Source: Micromussa lordhowensis
Lineage: Eukaryota > Cnidaria > Anthozoa > Scleractinia > Lobophylliidae
Assembly (NCBI GenBank): GCA_964020085.1
Contig: OZ026600.1
Coordinates: 31,286,880-31,350,879, forward strand
Reading direction: 5' to 3'
Length of the DNA stretch: 64,000 bases
The notes under the pieces were generated by a model, which made no database searches, was not told the DNA's origin, and saw only the letters and a list, made by a program, of their open reading frames with translations. Position numbers and translations under genes: made by a program. Positions within the stretch are counted from its first letter, which is position 1. Every line of letters starts with the position of its first letter. Shown in pieces: positions 12,701 through 26,100 of this stretch.

Positions 12701-15700
12701 TCTAATTAAACAACCCATTCGTTTCAGCAGACGTTCGTGGGGGAGAAAGATTGCGTGACGAGCCCAAAGAGCGTCTGCGTAGGAGGCTAATAAGAATGCT
12801 GTTTTGAACTGATGTGAAACGTCCGTTTGAATTAAAATGTGGATACCTTCAAATTCAGTTGTCTCTCCTGGGGTCAGCTAAGTTTTTCTTTACTGTATTT
12901 AAAAATACTACAACCATGCTATAAGTCAGGGTTTTTCATTAGGAACGACTTGCCATTATTGCTAAAATTACTGCTTAATGTTCAGCAGTAATCGTCTTAA
13001 CTACTTTATTTATTAATATTGAGGGAAAAAATAATAATTACAAACTTTTCCCCTTCTTACCCATAAATAATAAAGCTGTACTTCCCCTAGAGTGACAAGG
13101 ACTTGACACAGTCTTTTCAGAAAAAGATACTGCTTCTCATCAAATTCAGTTGTAATAGATTTCCTGGAGGACAACAGCAAAGTCAAACTTTGAATACATG
13201 ATTCATTTTGTTCTTCACAACAATTTCATACCAGGCTTCATGATTACACCCACTATATATCTAGGGGTAGTGAGTGGTCCCTCAAAACCATGGGTTTTGC
13301 AAAATTTTTGTCAAATTTCACGGGTCTCACAGTCTCGATTTTTAATGGTTAGGTGCATCTCACAGCCTCTATTTTTTGCAAGGTTATAAGAAAGTCTAGA
13401 AGTACCAATTTGTTTTCACTTTTTTATAAATGATGTCTGAATGTCATAGAACCTGAACATCTTGAGCTCGCATTTAGAATACATTTTAAGTCTCCATCTC
13501 GCAAATGAAGACGTCACAATGTCTCGGGCTAGTGAAGAAATGCACTAGTCTTGCCCTCTGGCAAAGTCTTTTATTTACCATTCACCACCTCTATATCTTG
13601 AGAGGGACCAAACACACGACCTTATAGTGATGGAGTACACAAAGAAAAACCTGGAGACATGATGATGATCACAGTTATATGCACAACTTAAGCAGCTGTG
13701 AAACTAAAGCCTGAGAAAAATTCAGGCCTAAACGGGATTCAAACCCATGACCTCTGCAATACTGGTGCAGTGCTCTGGTCATATTGTTAGTTCGTAATAT
13801 ACCTGTAGATGGTGAAGAATGCAAATGAATTCATGAAAGATCAGACATTTGAACTGCTCCTTGCACATAGAAAAACTGCTGCACAAAAGTAGTTATCATA
13901 GAAGGTAATATTTATAAAACAAGAGAGAGAGAGAAACAAAATACAGACAAAGTCTCATAACAATTTTATAACTTGTGATATTTTAGGATCCTAATAACAT
14001 GGTGATAAGGCCTACCAGACTAAAATCACATTGAAGATGAGACACAAATGAACAGTTTCTCTTTGTTTTATTTTCCTACACGTATGCCTTGGGGTATTGA
14101 ATTTGGCTTATTATAAATTGACAAGACACACATATTGCAAAGACTACATGAGACAAAGTATTGACCGTGCAACACAGCAACAGCAGAGCTGGAAAAATGT
14201 CTGATTACTCACTAATACACATGTAAAAATTATTCATGAATACTTACTGGGCAGCAGACAACATAATGCTCATGGCATCCTCACTAAACAGCTTCAACAT
14301 TGGTGTCCTTTGCTCATGTTTTCCCTGGAACAAACATTTCCAGAGGTACATGGACACTGTGTATGCTGTTAGTACTTTTTCGGTAAGAGTGGTTATAATG
14401 ATTATTTTCAAGTGTTGTAGTTAATTCAATAATAAAAATATTCAAATGAATATATGTTTACAATAACCTCCCATTTGGCTTGAAAATATGCTCATTTATT
14501 ATATATCCACCTCTGCTTCATAGAGTACAAATAACGTGCGAAATGGGTACAAATATCATACACGATAAAAAACTTGGCAAGTTAGAATTTTGGGAAAAGA
14601 AATCGTTGGATAACAAATCTCTTATTAGACGTTTTGGTGTGTAATATCGCTGAGAAATTTTACTCGTTGCTTGTATTTTGACTCGCCCTACAGGCTCGTC
14701 AAAATACTGCACAACTCGTAAAAATATTCAGCGATATTACACACCAAAACGTCTAATAAGATATATGTATTTGTGGATGAGCATTATCTGTTCTGAGAAG
14801 CAAAGTGAAGTGTGCATAGTTTTCTGAAAGCGAAGCTCAAGGAAAACTGTTGGCTTCAAGTAACAGATAATGCCCAAGGACAAATAGCCCAGCACAAAAT
14901 TTATTATAGTCAACAGGAGGCTATTGTGTTTATTATCCTTCAAATATTTTTTCGAAACTTGCAGGATGTTTTAACAATTGGGGGATATTGCTAAGATATT
15001 TCCCAGATTTAGCGGGGGCAGATTCCATCACATGGATTGATGCATTTAGACCAATCATTATACAAGTGAAAATATTTGTTGGTCCATAACAAGATTTAAC
15101 CAAAAATTGGGGTACCCAGTATATGTACACATGAGTGAAAATGCCAGAATAATAATGGAATAATCTTCCTTGCTAAAATATGATATAAGATTCATTATCA
15201 AAACCTGGATCATTGGATAATGTAACTCATGAATTTTCATTAGCTTAGCCATCATGGGTTATGAGCCATGCTCTACAAACATGGCAAGCGTAAGCCAACT
15301 CGGCACTACACACCTTGTTGGCTATCTACCATCTCATATCCAACACACGCTTGTGGAATAATTGTTAATTACTAACTTGATTTACACCCAGCAATAGAAT
15401 AAAATATGTGTGTGTAGGGCTGAACAATCTTGAATTCCAGCTTGCCCTTTGAAGACGCAGCTCTCAAATGTTGCTTGGCCTAGTTTACTTTTATCTTATT
15501 TAGTTGGCAGACGACAAGTTTGGCTAGCCACTTGCCCTTCGTTACTCATCTGGCAGAAAAAATCTACTTGTCCACGATGACCAGAGGCCCTCTTTTTCAA
15601 GCCCTGAGTGTATAATATGAAAATACATGTAAATGTTGCGGAAAACAACTCTGACTTACCTTTCTACTGACAATAATGAGAAGACATTCACAACTTGGTA

Positions 15701-17156
15701 TTTTAAGTGCATCTTCCTCCAATAACAAGCAGAACATCTGTAGAATGATGCAATCCTGAACATACAGCACTCCAAACTTTACCCAGTCCAAGTAACCAGT
15801 CAGAGTTAACAGTGTCTGTTCAGCTAGACGCTGGTGAACTGCCGCCTGAAAGAAAGGACACTGTTCTATTAGTTGCCGGTAGTCCTTTTAAGCCATGTCT
15901 AGTTTACAACTATTATGCTTCCAAAATCATGTACATCGTTTGTTTGTTTTTTCCAATCAGTGTTAACTTCTCACTGGCTAGGAAACAAATTAAAGATGCA
16001 AGTGATAGCTTGACATTTTTCTTCCAACCTGTGAAAACCTGGTCTTAAATAGAATATAATCCAGGGATACTCCCAGGGATGCTCATTGGGAAATTTCGAG
16101 GTACCAAGATACTGTTTTGTGGGCATGGCTTGATTTATTTTTTCCACACCTAAGAGGTACCAATTCTCAAACACCACATTTAAATTCCATTGACTTTTTC
16201 AGCTCAATACCCTAGCAAGTACTGCGAAAGCTCCTGCTGATTTTTAGGCTGAGCACCCTAAGAGGTACATGTACATCATGTATCAAACCTCCTTTTTTAA
16301 CTTCTTAAAGGGGTAACAAGCACCCCTTCTCCTGTTTATATGGAAGTCCCCCGAGGAATGAAGATTGTAGGAGATGATCTTAACCAAAGCTATTAAATAT
16401 TGCCTGTCATTACACTGACTTTCCCACACCATTTTAAAACAGAACTAACCTGCGCTTGACAGCTTACATCTCCACTTTGAATCTGACTCTGTGGATAGAC
16501 AAAGCATCAGAACAAATGAAACAGTGGAGCGCTGATAAATATTGTTTACCATAATCCATCAAATACTTCCACTCGCTCGTGCTTGGTCTAAACATGTCAC
16601 GTACCTGAATAATCCCCAGCTAAAATTGGGGAATACCCGTCGAGTGATTTTCCCCAATTTTCAAAATCGCGCATGTTGCGGAAAATATTTGAAGGATAAT
16701 AAACACAATAGCCTCCATTTTGTGTAAAAATATGCCTGGATATTTGTCCTTGGACATTATCTGTTCCTCAAAGCTGACAGTCTTCCTCGAGCTATGCTCT
16801 CAGAAAACTGTTCACTTCTCGGAACAGATAATGTCGCGGAGAAATATCAGAGCATATTTCTGTATGAAATGGAGGCTATTGTTTGTATGTTGCACAAGGA
16901 GCTAATAACAAACTATGTGGTAATCAAACAATACTAATAATCAAGCTCACTCATTAGGCAGTCTAACCTTAAGAGTCCTAAACTTTGCAGTATTCTTCTG
17001 AAGTGTCTCAATAAAGAAGGTAAACAATCCATCCATATGTTTGTGCAACTCCTGTGTGATCTGTTTCTTTCTGGTCGGTTGCAGGTTGCTGTCCATTGAG
17101 ATCACATCTTCCGCAAGTCGAAGTAGAATCATTAGAACCACTTCAGTTTGAACATC
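800..17156 (-). CDS. XPO5: XPO5 exons 5-23: central HEAT-repeat region
   Basis: Exon 5 (63 codons) reads DVQTEVVLMILLRLAEDV, matching human ETQTELVMFILLRLAEDV. Exon 7 has GYLDWV and CECLLIIVSRK. Exons 8 and 9 join as LSAAQ then EKQYLFLKRLCQVL (human EKHYVFLKRLCQVL). Exon 10 has NFRQYLEALIAF, exon 11 ends EIAKAKLYK, and exon 14 has WDGLTRFLDSVMSRFF. Exon 16 has LYPFLTYNKDLVMDV, exon 18 has RRHACSAVIKICK, exon 20 has NEFLIELLTPIREIWLS, exon 21 has FFSFVGMDQDP, and exon 23 has VMLCVTTIMAVVRS. Three exons are very short: 39 bp (exon 6), 42 bp (exon 17) and 26 bp (exon 22). Exons 20-22 were placed by phase (2, 1, 0) as well as similarity; exon 22 is the least certain because it carries only eight residues. 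The introns hold several repeats listed separately. Confidence 0.88.
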
Positions 17157-20100
17157 CTGACAAAAAAATAGATGTACAGCAGTCATTCCAACTTCATGTA
17201 TCATGTGGTTTAAATTAAATACTAATGACAGTGGGTAAAAGACAGCTCTAAGCATACAACTTGACAGCACACGACTCCTGACCATATCAGAACTCCAGTT
17301 TTGTCCCCAGAGCACTTATTTCTTTTAGTAACACGTCAGTGAACCTAGTACCACAAAGGATGAGAATAATGTAGGAAAAGCTAACCACACAGTAGTATAA
17401 GCGCTTCCAGATTAGCCCACTCGGCCCCACTTTCAATAAAAATCGCGACGTCACCATGACATCATCAGGTGGCTCAGATGGGCAAATTGGTAGGTGGGCC
17501 ACATAGGTGGTCAGCAAACCCTAATCCGTGTAGGTGTAAGAACTTAGGGTTAGGCTTACACTTAGGCTTAGCTGTCAAAGTTAGGCTTAGGCTTAGCTAG
17601 TCACCACGCACCCTCAGGTGTTGTCACATGCACTCTCGGGCTTGAGCTTAGGCCTCCCTATAAAACGGTGATGATGTCACCTCGCATCCCTAGGGCGTTG
17701 CCACAAGGACCCCTCGGCTCTGAGGGTGGGGCTAATGTCAGCCTGTTTTCATTGACCTTCATTGGCCTTGTTCGGAACACAAGGCATGCAAAACAGCACA
17801 GCACAACAACAGTTTCCTGAGTCCTGATGTACGTGACATTTTACAGGTACAAACACTATTTTGTCCTTATGATTTGTTTTTTGTTACGATTAATATTTTA
17901 TTTTACCCTCAGTCTGCATATTACCCCCGGTCTGCAGTCTGCAGTCTGCAGTCTGTATTTTACCCCCGGTCTACTAGTCTGTAGTCTGCAGTCTGCATTT
18001 TACACTGACCGCTTCCTGGTGGGTGGAAATTTAACGGAAGAAATTGTTCTATTTAGACATAGCAGATGATACTCATCAAATTGGCCTATTCCCATCAGGC
18101 AGGAATGAAGTGTTCATCATTCTAACTGTCTTATAGTACTCTACGTAGGAACAGTGAGAACAGTGAGGACTGATGATGTCACATGAGGGGGTGTACACAC
18201 GCCATTTTTAAACGAGACAAAAAATGTTCAAACTCATGAAAGTAAAAGATTTATTTTGACTCAATCATAATAACATTCTTAACAATAAAAAAAGGTTTTC
18301 TTCACAAATTGAATCAGAAGTGCTCCTAGCGATTTTCGATGGAGATCTGCCACCCAGTTCTCCAACTCCTGACCCTTTCTCAGACCAAACCACATCATAT
18401 TCCACACCCATTTTCATGACCTTGCCTCCAAAATCCTTACTTGTTATCTGAGACCTGCAGGAATTATCCTATTGGCTTTGATGTGATACAACTAAGCTTT
18501 GCAGCAGTGCTGCTGAAGTCTATCGCACTAAAACCATACCCAATGGGCAATTCCAGAAAATATCCATACCCAACCACAGACGGCTTCCATGTTTTAACCC
18601 CCACCTTGCCTTCGGAAATTCCAAAATGCATTACCCCCCCCCCTCCCATGCCCTAAGAATTCCATAATCGTTAACCCCCCCATTCAGAAATCCTAAACGC
18701 CGTCCGCGGTTTAGGTGTAGATATTTTCTGATATCGCCCAATTTCAGACCACAATAGCTCGAAAACAATACCCTATTGGGCGGAACAAACACGTGCCCAT
18801 TGTGGCACCAGCCAGTCAATCGTCTTGAGATCCTTTAATAGACCACTTAGAGGACACAAACAAAAGAAATGAATAACCATGGTCATTCAATTTCATTTGT
18901 TTGTGTCCTCTAAGCCTCACTACCATGTAGGCTTTGGTAGATTGTGCTAACATAACTTTAAGCATAATTTAGCAAAACAAGCATTATTTTAAGCTTTTTA
19001 TTTCAGTTCAGCACTGCCAGCATAATCCAAGCTTTTATGCATTGAAAACAAAAAAAAAACATAGTTCTACGATGATTCAGTTTGCATTTCATTTCTGTAT
19101 TGTTTTTGGAAAATTCTGAGGTCTGTACTAAGGCCCATGGTCAAATATGGTCCGGCAAACTCCAGGTTACCCTGTGGACAGCGTATCTGAGAGTCAGGCC
19201 ACCACGGATGGCTCGGCCCCTCAGGCCTCAGATCAAAGATGGCGTCGTCCTCGAGTACATCAACTTCCAGCACTTCCAGCCCTTTCAGCTTTTCCAGTGT
19301 CGAGAGCTTCAATCTCTAGAGAACGTGTTCCTAAAAGTAATACCGGAAAGTACAAGAAATGAGGTAACTAGGATCCAATTAAATTGGCGCCCGAGCCGAC
19401 CATAATCGGACCTGCGAAAACCACCCCGCAAATACCTAATACCTGAGCCGGCCGGCCGTAAAAAAGACACGTAGGGACAATTACCTTTCCTACCCTCCCT
19501 AAAGCTTTTTTGGTTCTCCTACTGTTCTATTGTTGTTGAGGATAAACTAGGATATCTAAAAGATAGTAATGCTGCGGCACACTGTTGATAAGGACATATT
19601 TTACGTAGTCATTGACAATCTATCTGCGCGTTCCAAGTCTTACATTATAACCTTTATTTCTTAAAGTAGTGTCAAATAGTGGTGTGTAACTTAAAAACTG
19701 TTCTTTTTTGTCAACTTAATGCATCATGACGAATCGATGGCGAGGCGTGACAAGACAAGGGATCAAGACAATAAAGCACATACACATACACACATGATAC
19801 ACACCTAACTCCACCCCCAAGTTTACCAGAAAATCGGATGAAATTCGAAAGAAGTGGAAATTCTAGGAGCAGAAATCTCACTTGCAAATTCGGTACTAGT
19901 ACGCACTAGTACTATGAACTCAACACATACAAATTTTTCCACTGCCGAGCCAAACGAGCCCGCTCGTTTGGTGAATGTTTAAAAGTGGCCCTGCATTCTG
20001 TAGTTGTTTAAAATAAGTTGTCACAATTAATCGTTCAAATTAACCCGGGCGTGTAGATTTGTACAAACTTTCTCGTACTGCATTAAAAACAAAAGCAAGA

Positions 20101-23100
20101 TTTGTGAAAGTCAATCATGATCTCCTGCACATCGTTTTACAGGTAAATGAGAGCAAAATTTCATTGGAATCCACGCGAAAAGACTGTAATGACATCCTCG
20201 TGTTGTTCGTGGCGCAGATTTCCAAATTGTTTGCAAGAAACAACAAGGACACATTATTACATATGACGCATAGCTGGTGATCGTGACGGAATCGTGACAA
20301 AAGCACATGGTGATCTTAACTGTCTGGACATGAATTGATACACATCAACCTCCTCTTTACCAAATCCAAATAAACGAAAGATGTGGAAATTGTAAGAGTA
20401 GAAAGCTGATGTAACAGAATGCAGGAGAACCACACAACGTCGAACAAAACAACTTGGCCACTCTGTTGCCGGATCTCTTGTAGAAATTCACGCACCAGAC
20501 GTCACTTGAAGTGTAAACAAAACCAATTTGATAGCAAGGCTGGTACTACGGCACGGGCAATTGAAACTTTAATGGGCCAATATTTCGACTAGCAGAGCTA
20601 GTCTTCTTCAGGGCCAGTAATATTGGCCCATTAAAGTTTCAATTGCCCGTGCCGTAGAAAGCTGACTTTTAAGTTCTGAACTGGTACTCACATGTCTCTA
20701 GAATGGAATGTGACAGACTCCGGATGGGGACGCGTCCGTTGCGATGTGTGAAAAAGCTGAAGTTTTAGATTAAATTCATGTTTGGATAGAAACAAATCGA
20801 TCGCAGCAGATATAAATTAGCGTGTTCTACGGTTTTCGTTTGTTTTAATTGTTCTACAAGCTAAAGTATCGGCGATTTCTCTTCATTAAGAATTTGACAC
20901 AGGGGCCGAGACCGTTACGAAATTGACGCACTAGGTTTTAAATTAAGAAGCGACAATTAATCGTCCAGATAATTCTGCATTAACGACAACAGCAAGGGTT
21001 GTGAAAGCCAAGCACGATCTCGCTCACATTGCTTTACAGCAGGTAAATCACAGCAAACCATAACGAACCTTAATCAACTGCAATCCACGCGAAAAAGGAC
21101 GACAGCACAACGGTGTCACAACCTCGCGTGTTGTTCGTGGCGCAATACATTCTGGTAGAAGGCGCAATGCATTCTGGTAAAAAGGCGCAATGCATTCTGG
21201 TAGAAGGCGCAATGTATTCTGGTAAAAAGGCGCAATGCATTCTGGTAAAAAGTGATGAATTCGATAATCGTACTCCCTTTTATATATTCTTCTTAAATCC
21301 TGTTTATGTTGCTGCTCGCTCGCTACGCTCGCTCCGCAGCAATAAACCAATGAGAATGGACTATCTGAGCATATTTTTAGAAGTTTTTAGGGCTCCTAGA
21401 GAGACGGTTTTTTTGTCTTAAAAATTGAAGGTAATCATTGCGCGTTGCGGGTAAAAATATACAAATTTCAAAGGTTATATTTTCATTCCTAAAACGGAGG
21501 AAATTACTTCTTTGGAACTTAAAATAAAAAGAAAAATCACAAATTAATGTTTAGGTGGCCTCAGAATGGAAGATCAAGGTGTACAGAATCCTCGAATCTT
21601 TTTGGTGAAGAATTTTTTCCTTCCTTCAACTGCCGCGAAAACATGACGATCGGTGCACTTTCACTGAAGTGAGTTTTGAATACAGATCACGGGTACAAAA
21701 CAGCTTCCTGGACTTAAGAAACAAAAATGGTAATGTACAGTATTACTTCGAAGTTGAATTGAACTGTTAGAACGATTTGTGTAGCTACGGCCGATAAAAT
21801 GACTGCAAAAGTCGTCGGCAAAAATTAGCGTGAAGAATTAATTTAAACATGCGGTCATGCAGCGATCGAAGCACATCTGCGAAATTTTGAACATTCTAAT
21901 GCTTTTAGATACGTTTTTTGCCTCGTCTGGAATGAAAATTTATTGTTACTGAACTTCCTTCCACGATTCTTTCATTTGGTTGCCTTTATTTTGGAATTTT
22001 AGGTTTTAAAAGTGAACAGTTGCATGCGGGATTTCTGCATATTTAATTTACGGCGACCTCCGCGGTTTGTTTGTTCACTTTATTCACGTCGTTCAAATAA
22101 ATTTTTTTGAGTCTTATTCAGCTACTACAGAACGCCTGAGAAAAGAACTAAGTGGGCACTAATTTAACACAGTTGAAATACGACTGATCTCGAAATAATT
22201 GGCTTGTTTTTGTCGTCTTTTTTTATGTACAACTTTCATCTTTCTTTTGCAGCGCCGTAATATTTCGTCGCGCGGCGAAGAAATTACTCGATTTCTTGTT
22301 TTCAGAGTGATTTTTTTTAGTTCTTCGCTTTTATTTTTCGTTGTTTTCTTAAATGTTAGCCATTATAGAGCAATAATGGAAATTTCATTGTATTTGGCTT
22401 GCTTTTGTCCTCCAAAGTCAATAATTAACTCATTTTCGCATGTTCAATTTGTCGCGCGGTAAAATAATTCCTACGAAAATCCTCAATTATCCAAGATCGC
22501 GCGTAATATCTCTACTTGTAAGAACTTCTAAAATAATGGAGTTTCGCGGCAAGGGTTTTTTTTATTTAAAATATACGCGTCGACAAATCAATACTCAATA
22601 ACATAGAAATTCACGGTTTATCTCGACCTAAATCCTCAAGCAACCTTTCATCTGATCGGTTGGAAACAAAATATGAAAGCTGTGTGTTGTAAAATATTAA
22701 AAAAAACTCACCTCGATTACGAAGAATATTTCCAAGAGCTGAGATCGAAGAAGGCAACCGAGATCTTTGATTGCCATCGATGACTATATCGGCAAATCAT
22801 CGTTGATACGAAGGGTGCTTACCATTTGTCAGAGTAAGCCGGTTGGGATGACCATTGAATAATGGTAAGGGTTTTTCCAAAACCAGCAAACCAACCGAAC
22901 GGGATGGCGCTTACCATTTGCAATTTGATTTCTCGTAATTGTTTTCGGCTGATAAAAGACTGGAAACTGGAAAAAATGGCAAGGAAATTTCCGCCGTTCC
23001 GTTCCGGATTTTGTGGCTAAATGGTAAGCACCCGTGTTTGCGAGAGACCGCAAGATGCATATTTGTTGTGCTGTTTGGCTCCGAAGTATTTGCCATAATT

Positions 23101-26100
23101 GCTTTCGGAAAACTCAGACGATGGCAACTGCGCAAGCGCCGGTAGTCACAAAAAAATGGACGCACTTGTCAACGACAAGCAAACCTAACCTACGAAGAAC
23201 TTAAACGAAAGAACTTGAAACTTTTTTCACGCGTGTGAGATAGCATTTATCCAGTGATAAGGCCTCACACATTTTCAAACACTTGCAGAATTCTAAACAT
23301 TGTCGCACCTTGCACCAGCAGATTGTTTCCATGTTTTGGATCACGCCTCCAGTAGCAATCTCGTTCCCAGAGCCCACGTGCCTTTGTCTTGGTGCTGACC
23401 AAAGGCACATGGGCTCTGGGAACGAGATTGCTCCAGTAGTTTCTAACTTAAGGTAATTCCTTAGTATTGCATTGCGCATCCCTACTGCGCACGATTTTCG
23501 CGTCATCAGCGCGTGCACATGAGCGCGTGCACGTGCAAAACGTAAGAGATTTCCCTCAAAATAAGCTCAATAACGGAAAAAATTCTCCTTTTCTCTTAAA
23601 CGAGCACGGTGACCCCCCATTTTTATTCCAGATATTTGCCAAGACAAGTCTAATGAAGAACATATTTGAAGAGGGAAAAAAGTTTGATAGTAGAACATGA
23701 TTTTTTTTTGGAAAACAGTTCCCAACTGGGTGCATTTTGGCCAAGGCGAGGACTTCAAGTTAACCACGGAACTGTCCGAAAAAGTACAATATCCCCGCAA
23801 CCAAGCAATCAAAAACGGCTTAAATGAAGCAATACTGCTTATGTCAATAAATGAAGCTTTACTTTCAAGACAAAACTTTGTGCCTTTCAATTAACCAAGA
23901 TTTAATTCTGTATGAAGGTGATTCGAACTTTGAACGCACAACCGGCAAAAATACCCCATTTTAAGAGCTTCCTGACGCGTAAACAAGCACGGTGACCCCA
24001 TTTTTTTATTGCATTTTTATAATGTTCATATCATGAATGTTCATTACGCCAAGTTTCAAAAAAAGTTTGATAGTAGAACAATTTCAAGGGAATTACCTTA
24101 AGGTGGCTCGAAATAGTTTTATGGCGCGCGCAAACTGGGTTCTAATCAACAAGCCTAATCTCGCGCGTGCAGTTGACGCACATGCGCAAATGCTGATCTT
24201 GTCGTGTCAAAATTTTGGAGTTTTTATAACTTTAATCGCTCATATTTCCGCTTCCGCTCGGTGGATTTTTTTCATTTTTTCGGTGATAACCAGGATCAAT
24301 TAGCTGCATACATAGTCCGATTTTTAAAAAATTCTGTAGGCAGGAAAAAAATAAGAGAACAATAGTCAAAAAGAGGATTTTTTCTCAATCTACCCTACAG
24401 ATTTTTTTTAAACTGAAATATTTTGAAGGTCATTTCTGGTGACATATAATATTGCAGTTTGAGAAGATTTCACCGACCAATTTTTTAAAAAATACAATAG
24501 ATTTCGATTTTAGGGGCTCAACTGAATGCGTCATATGGTTGCTATGGTAACAGGTTTTCTGAAATGAATGTCATGTAATGAATCTATGATGTTTCTTTTA
24601 TTTCTGTGCCAAATTTCATAGTGATACGATGAACCATACATAAATTAGAGAAGAATTTGTGAACTTGTCTCGGGAAAATGAAAACTATTTCGAACCACCT
24701 TAAAGGAGAATGGAAGGCGAGAACCCAGTTTTTAGAAAGTCCTTTTTACGAAAGCACATGATACGTCGTAATCAAATTGCTATGTTTTAGGATGTGAACT
24801 TACCTTTTAACCTGATTGTAACAGCAAAAAGCTCCGTGACAGAACAATTTGAACGTCCGCCATTTTGGAAGCCATATTGAAGGCTTGGGCGCATAGCAAC
24901 CTCGTCCCCAGGTTCTTCTCCTCGACGATTTTTCAAGATGGCGGATCGTCGGTAGAAGACCCTGGCACACAGCGAACTAAAACGATCACTGATTGGTGCA
25001 TTACATTGCGCATTCATACGTCCGCTCTCATTGGTTTATTTCTTCCAAAACAAAAATGGTGGCTCCCTAGGTTCTTCGTGGAAACTGAGAACAGAGTCTG
25101 AGGCTTAAAAAGTGGAAATGATGCCTGTTTGATCTTCTTTTAAGCCCTTCTGTACAGTTAGAAGTACCTGAAAAGCAGTATGCAACATTTAGGACAGATT
25201 GCCGATAATTCACGCTTCTCCGTGTGATCATGTTCCTCCAGTTCAAGTACTCAGCTGCTGGCAGTACAGTTAGAACTGCTTCTCCTTCTTCTTCTTTTAA
25301 GACCTGTGGACTAGTAAACGCTGCTCTTTCATATATTGTAAGTACAGTAGAACCCCAATAACACGAACTCGGATAACTCGAACTTCCCACTAAATCAAAC
25401 TTAGTGCTATTTCCCTTGGATTTCACCTCACTTTTCAGTCATTTTTACTCGGTTAACTCGAACTCGTATACCCCGATTTTGCCGCCAACTCGAACTAAAT
25501 TTCCTTTCCCTTGGTCAAAAATTCACTGCAATTTACCCCGATAACTCGAGCTCTGGCTCTTGTAACTGCACGTGGATGCCATCCCATTAGCTCTTCTTTT
25601 CTATAATCGGTAAAAACACTAAAACTAACAGTATGGTCAACACTACATACATTTGATATTTGATTGGTGCAACGAACTAATCACATTTTATCATAAAAAT
25701 GCCCAATTACCATTTTTATAAAATAACTTTAATTTACAGTGCACTAAACACTGAAGTGCTAAAAAATCACCAATTATTGATTTTTAATGTGGCAAATTGA
25801 ATTGTGCCATCAACCCCGTTAACTTCAAACCTCGCTATCTCAAATTGTTTTTTGTTTCACCCGTAGAGTTCGAGTTAATAGGCTCTACTGTATTTCCTTT
25901 TTTTATCTATTTTTGTCTTCCAAAATTAATATCAGGTCCAATTTAATTTGTTTTAAGTTCATATGTCATGACCTTTGCTTCTCTGGATCTGTGTCCCAGA
26001 GTGTTGTAACTATTTTTCATTTTGTTGAATTTTGAGTTTGAGATTAAAGCCACATGAATGATATGTACCATAAAGTGTTGTATGGGATTTTACTGACTTC

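Larger units (their letters stand above)
17157..23447. other. XPO5 intron 4, first part
   Basis: Apart from the repeats listed separately, nothing was recognised. Open frames at 19067-19405 on both strands overlap and look like chance products of a GC-richer stretch. Two diverged copies of a 200-bp segment and several hairpins dominate. Confidence 0.5.

Noticed and set aside
19067..19405. Overlapping frames on both strands (81 and 107 codons)
   Set aside because: They are mirror frames of a GC-richer stretch; neither shows a recognised motif nor a splice partner.
22199..22462. 87-codon plus-strand frame rich in Phe and Leu
   Set aside because: Its composition reflects T-rich intron sequence; no domain or conservation signal is visible.
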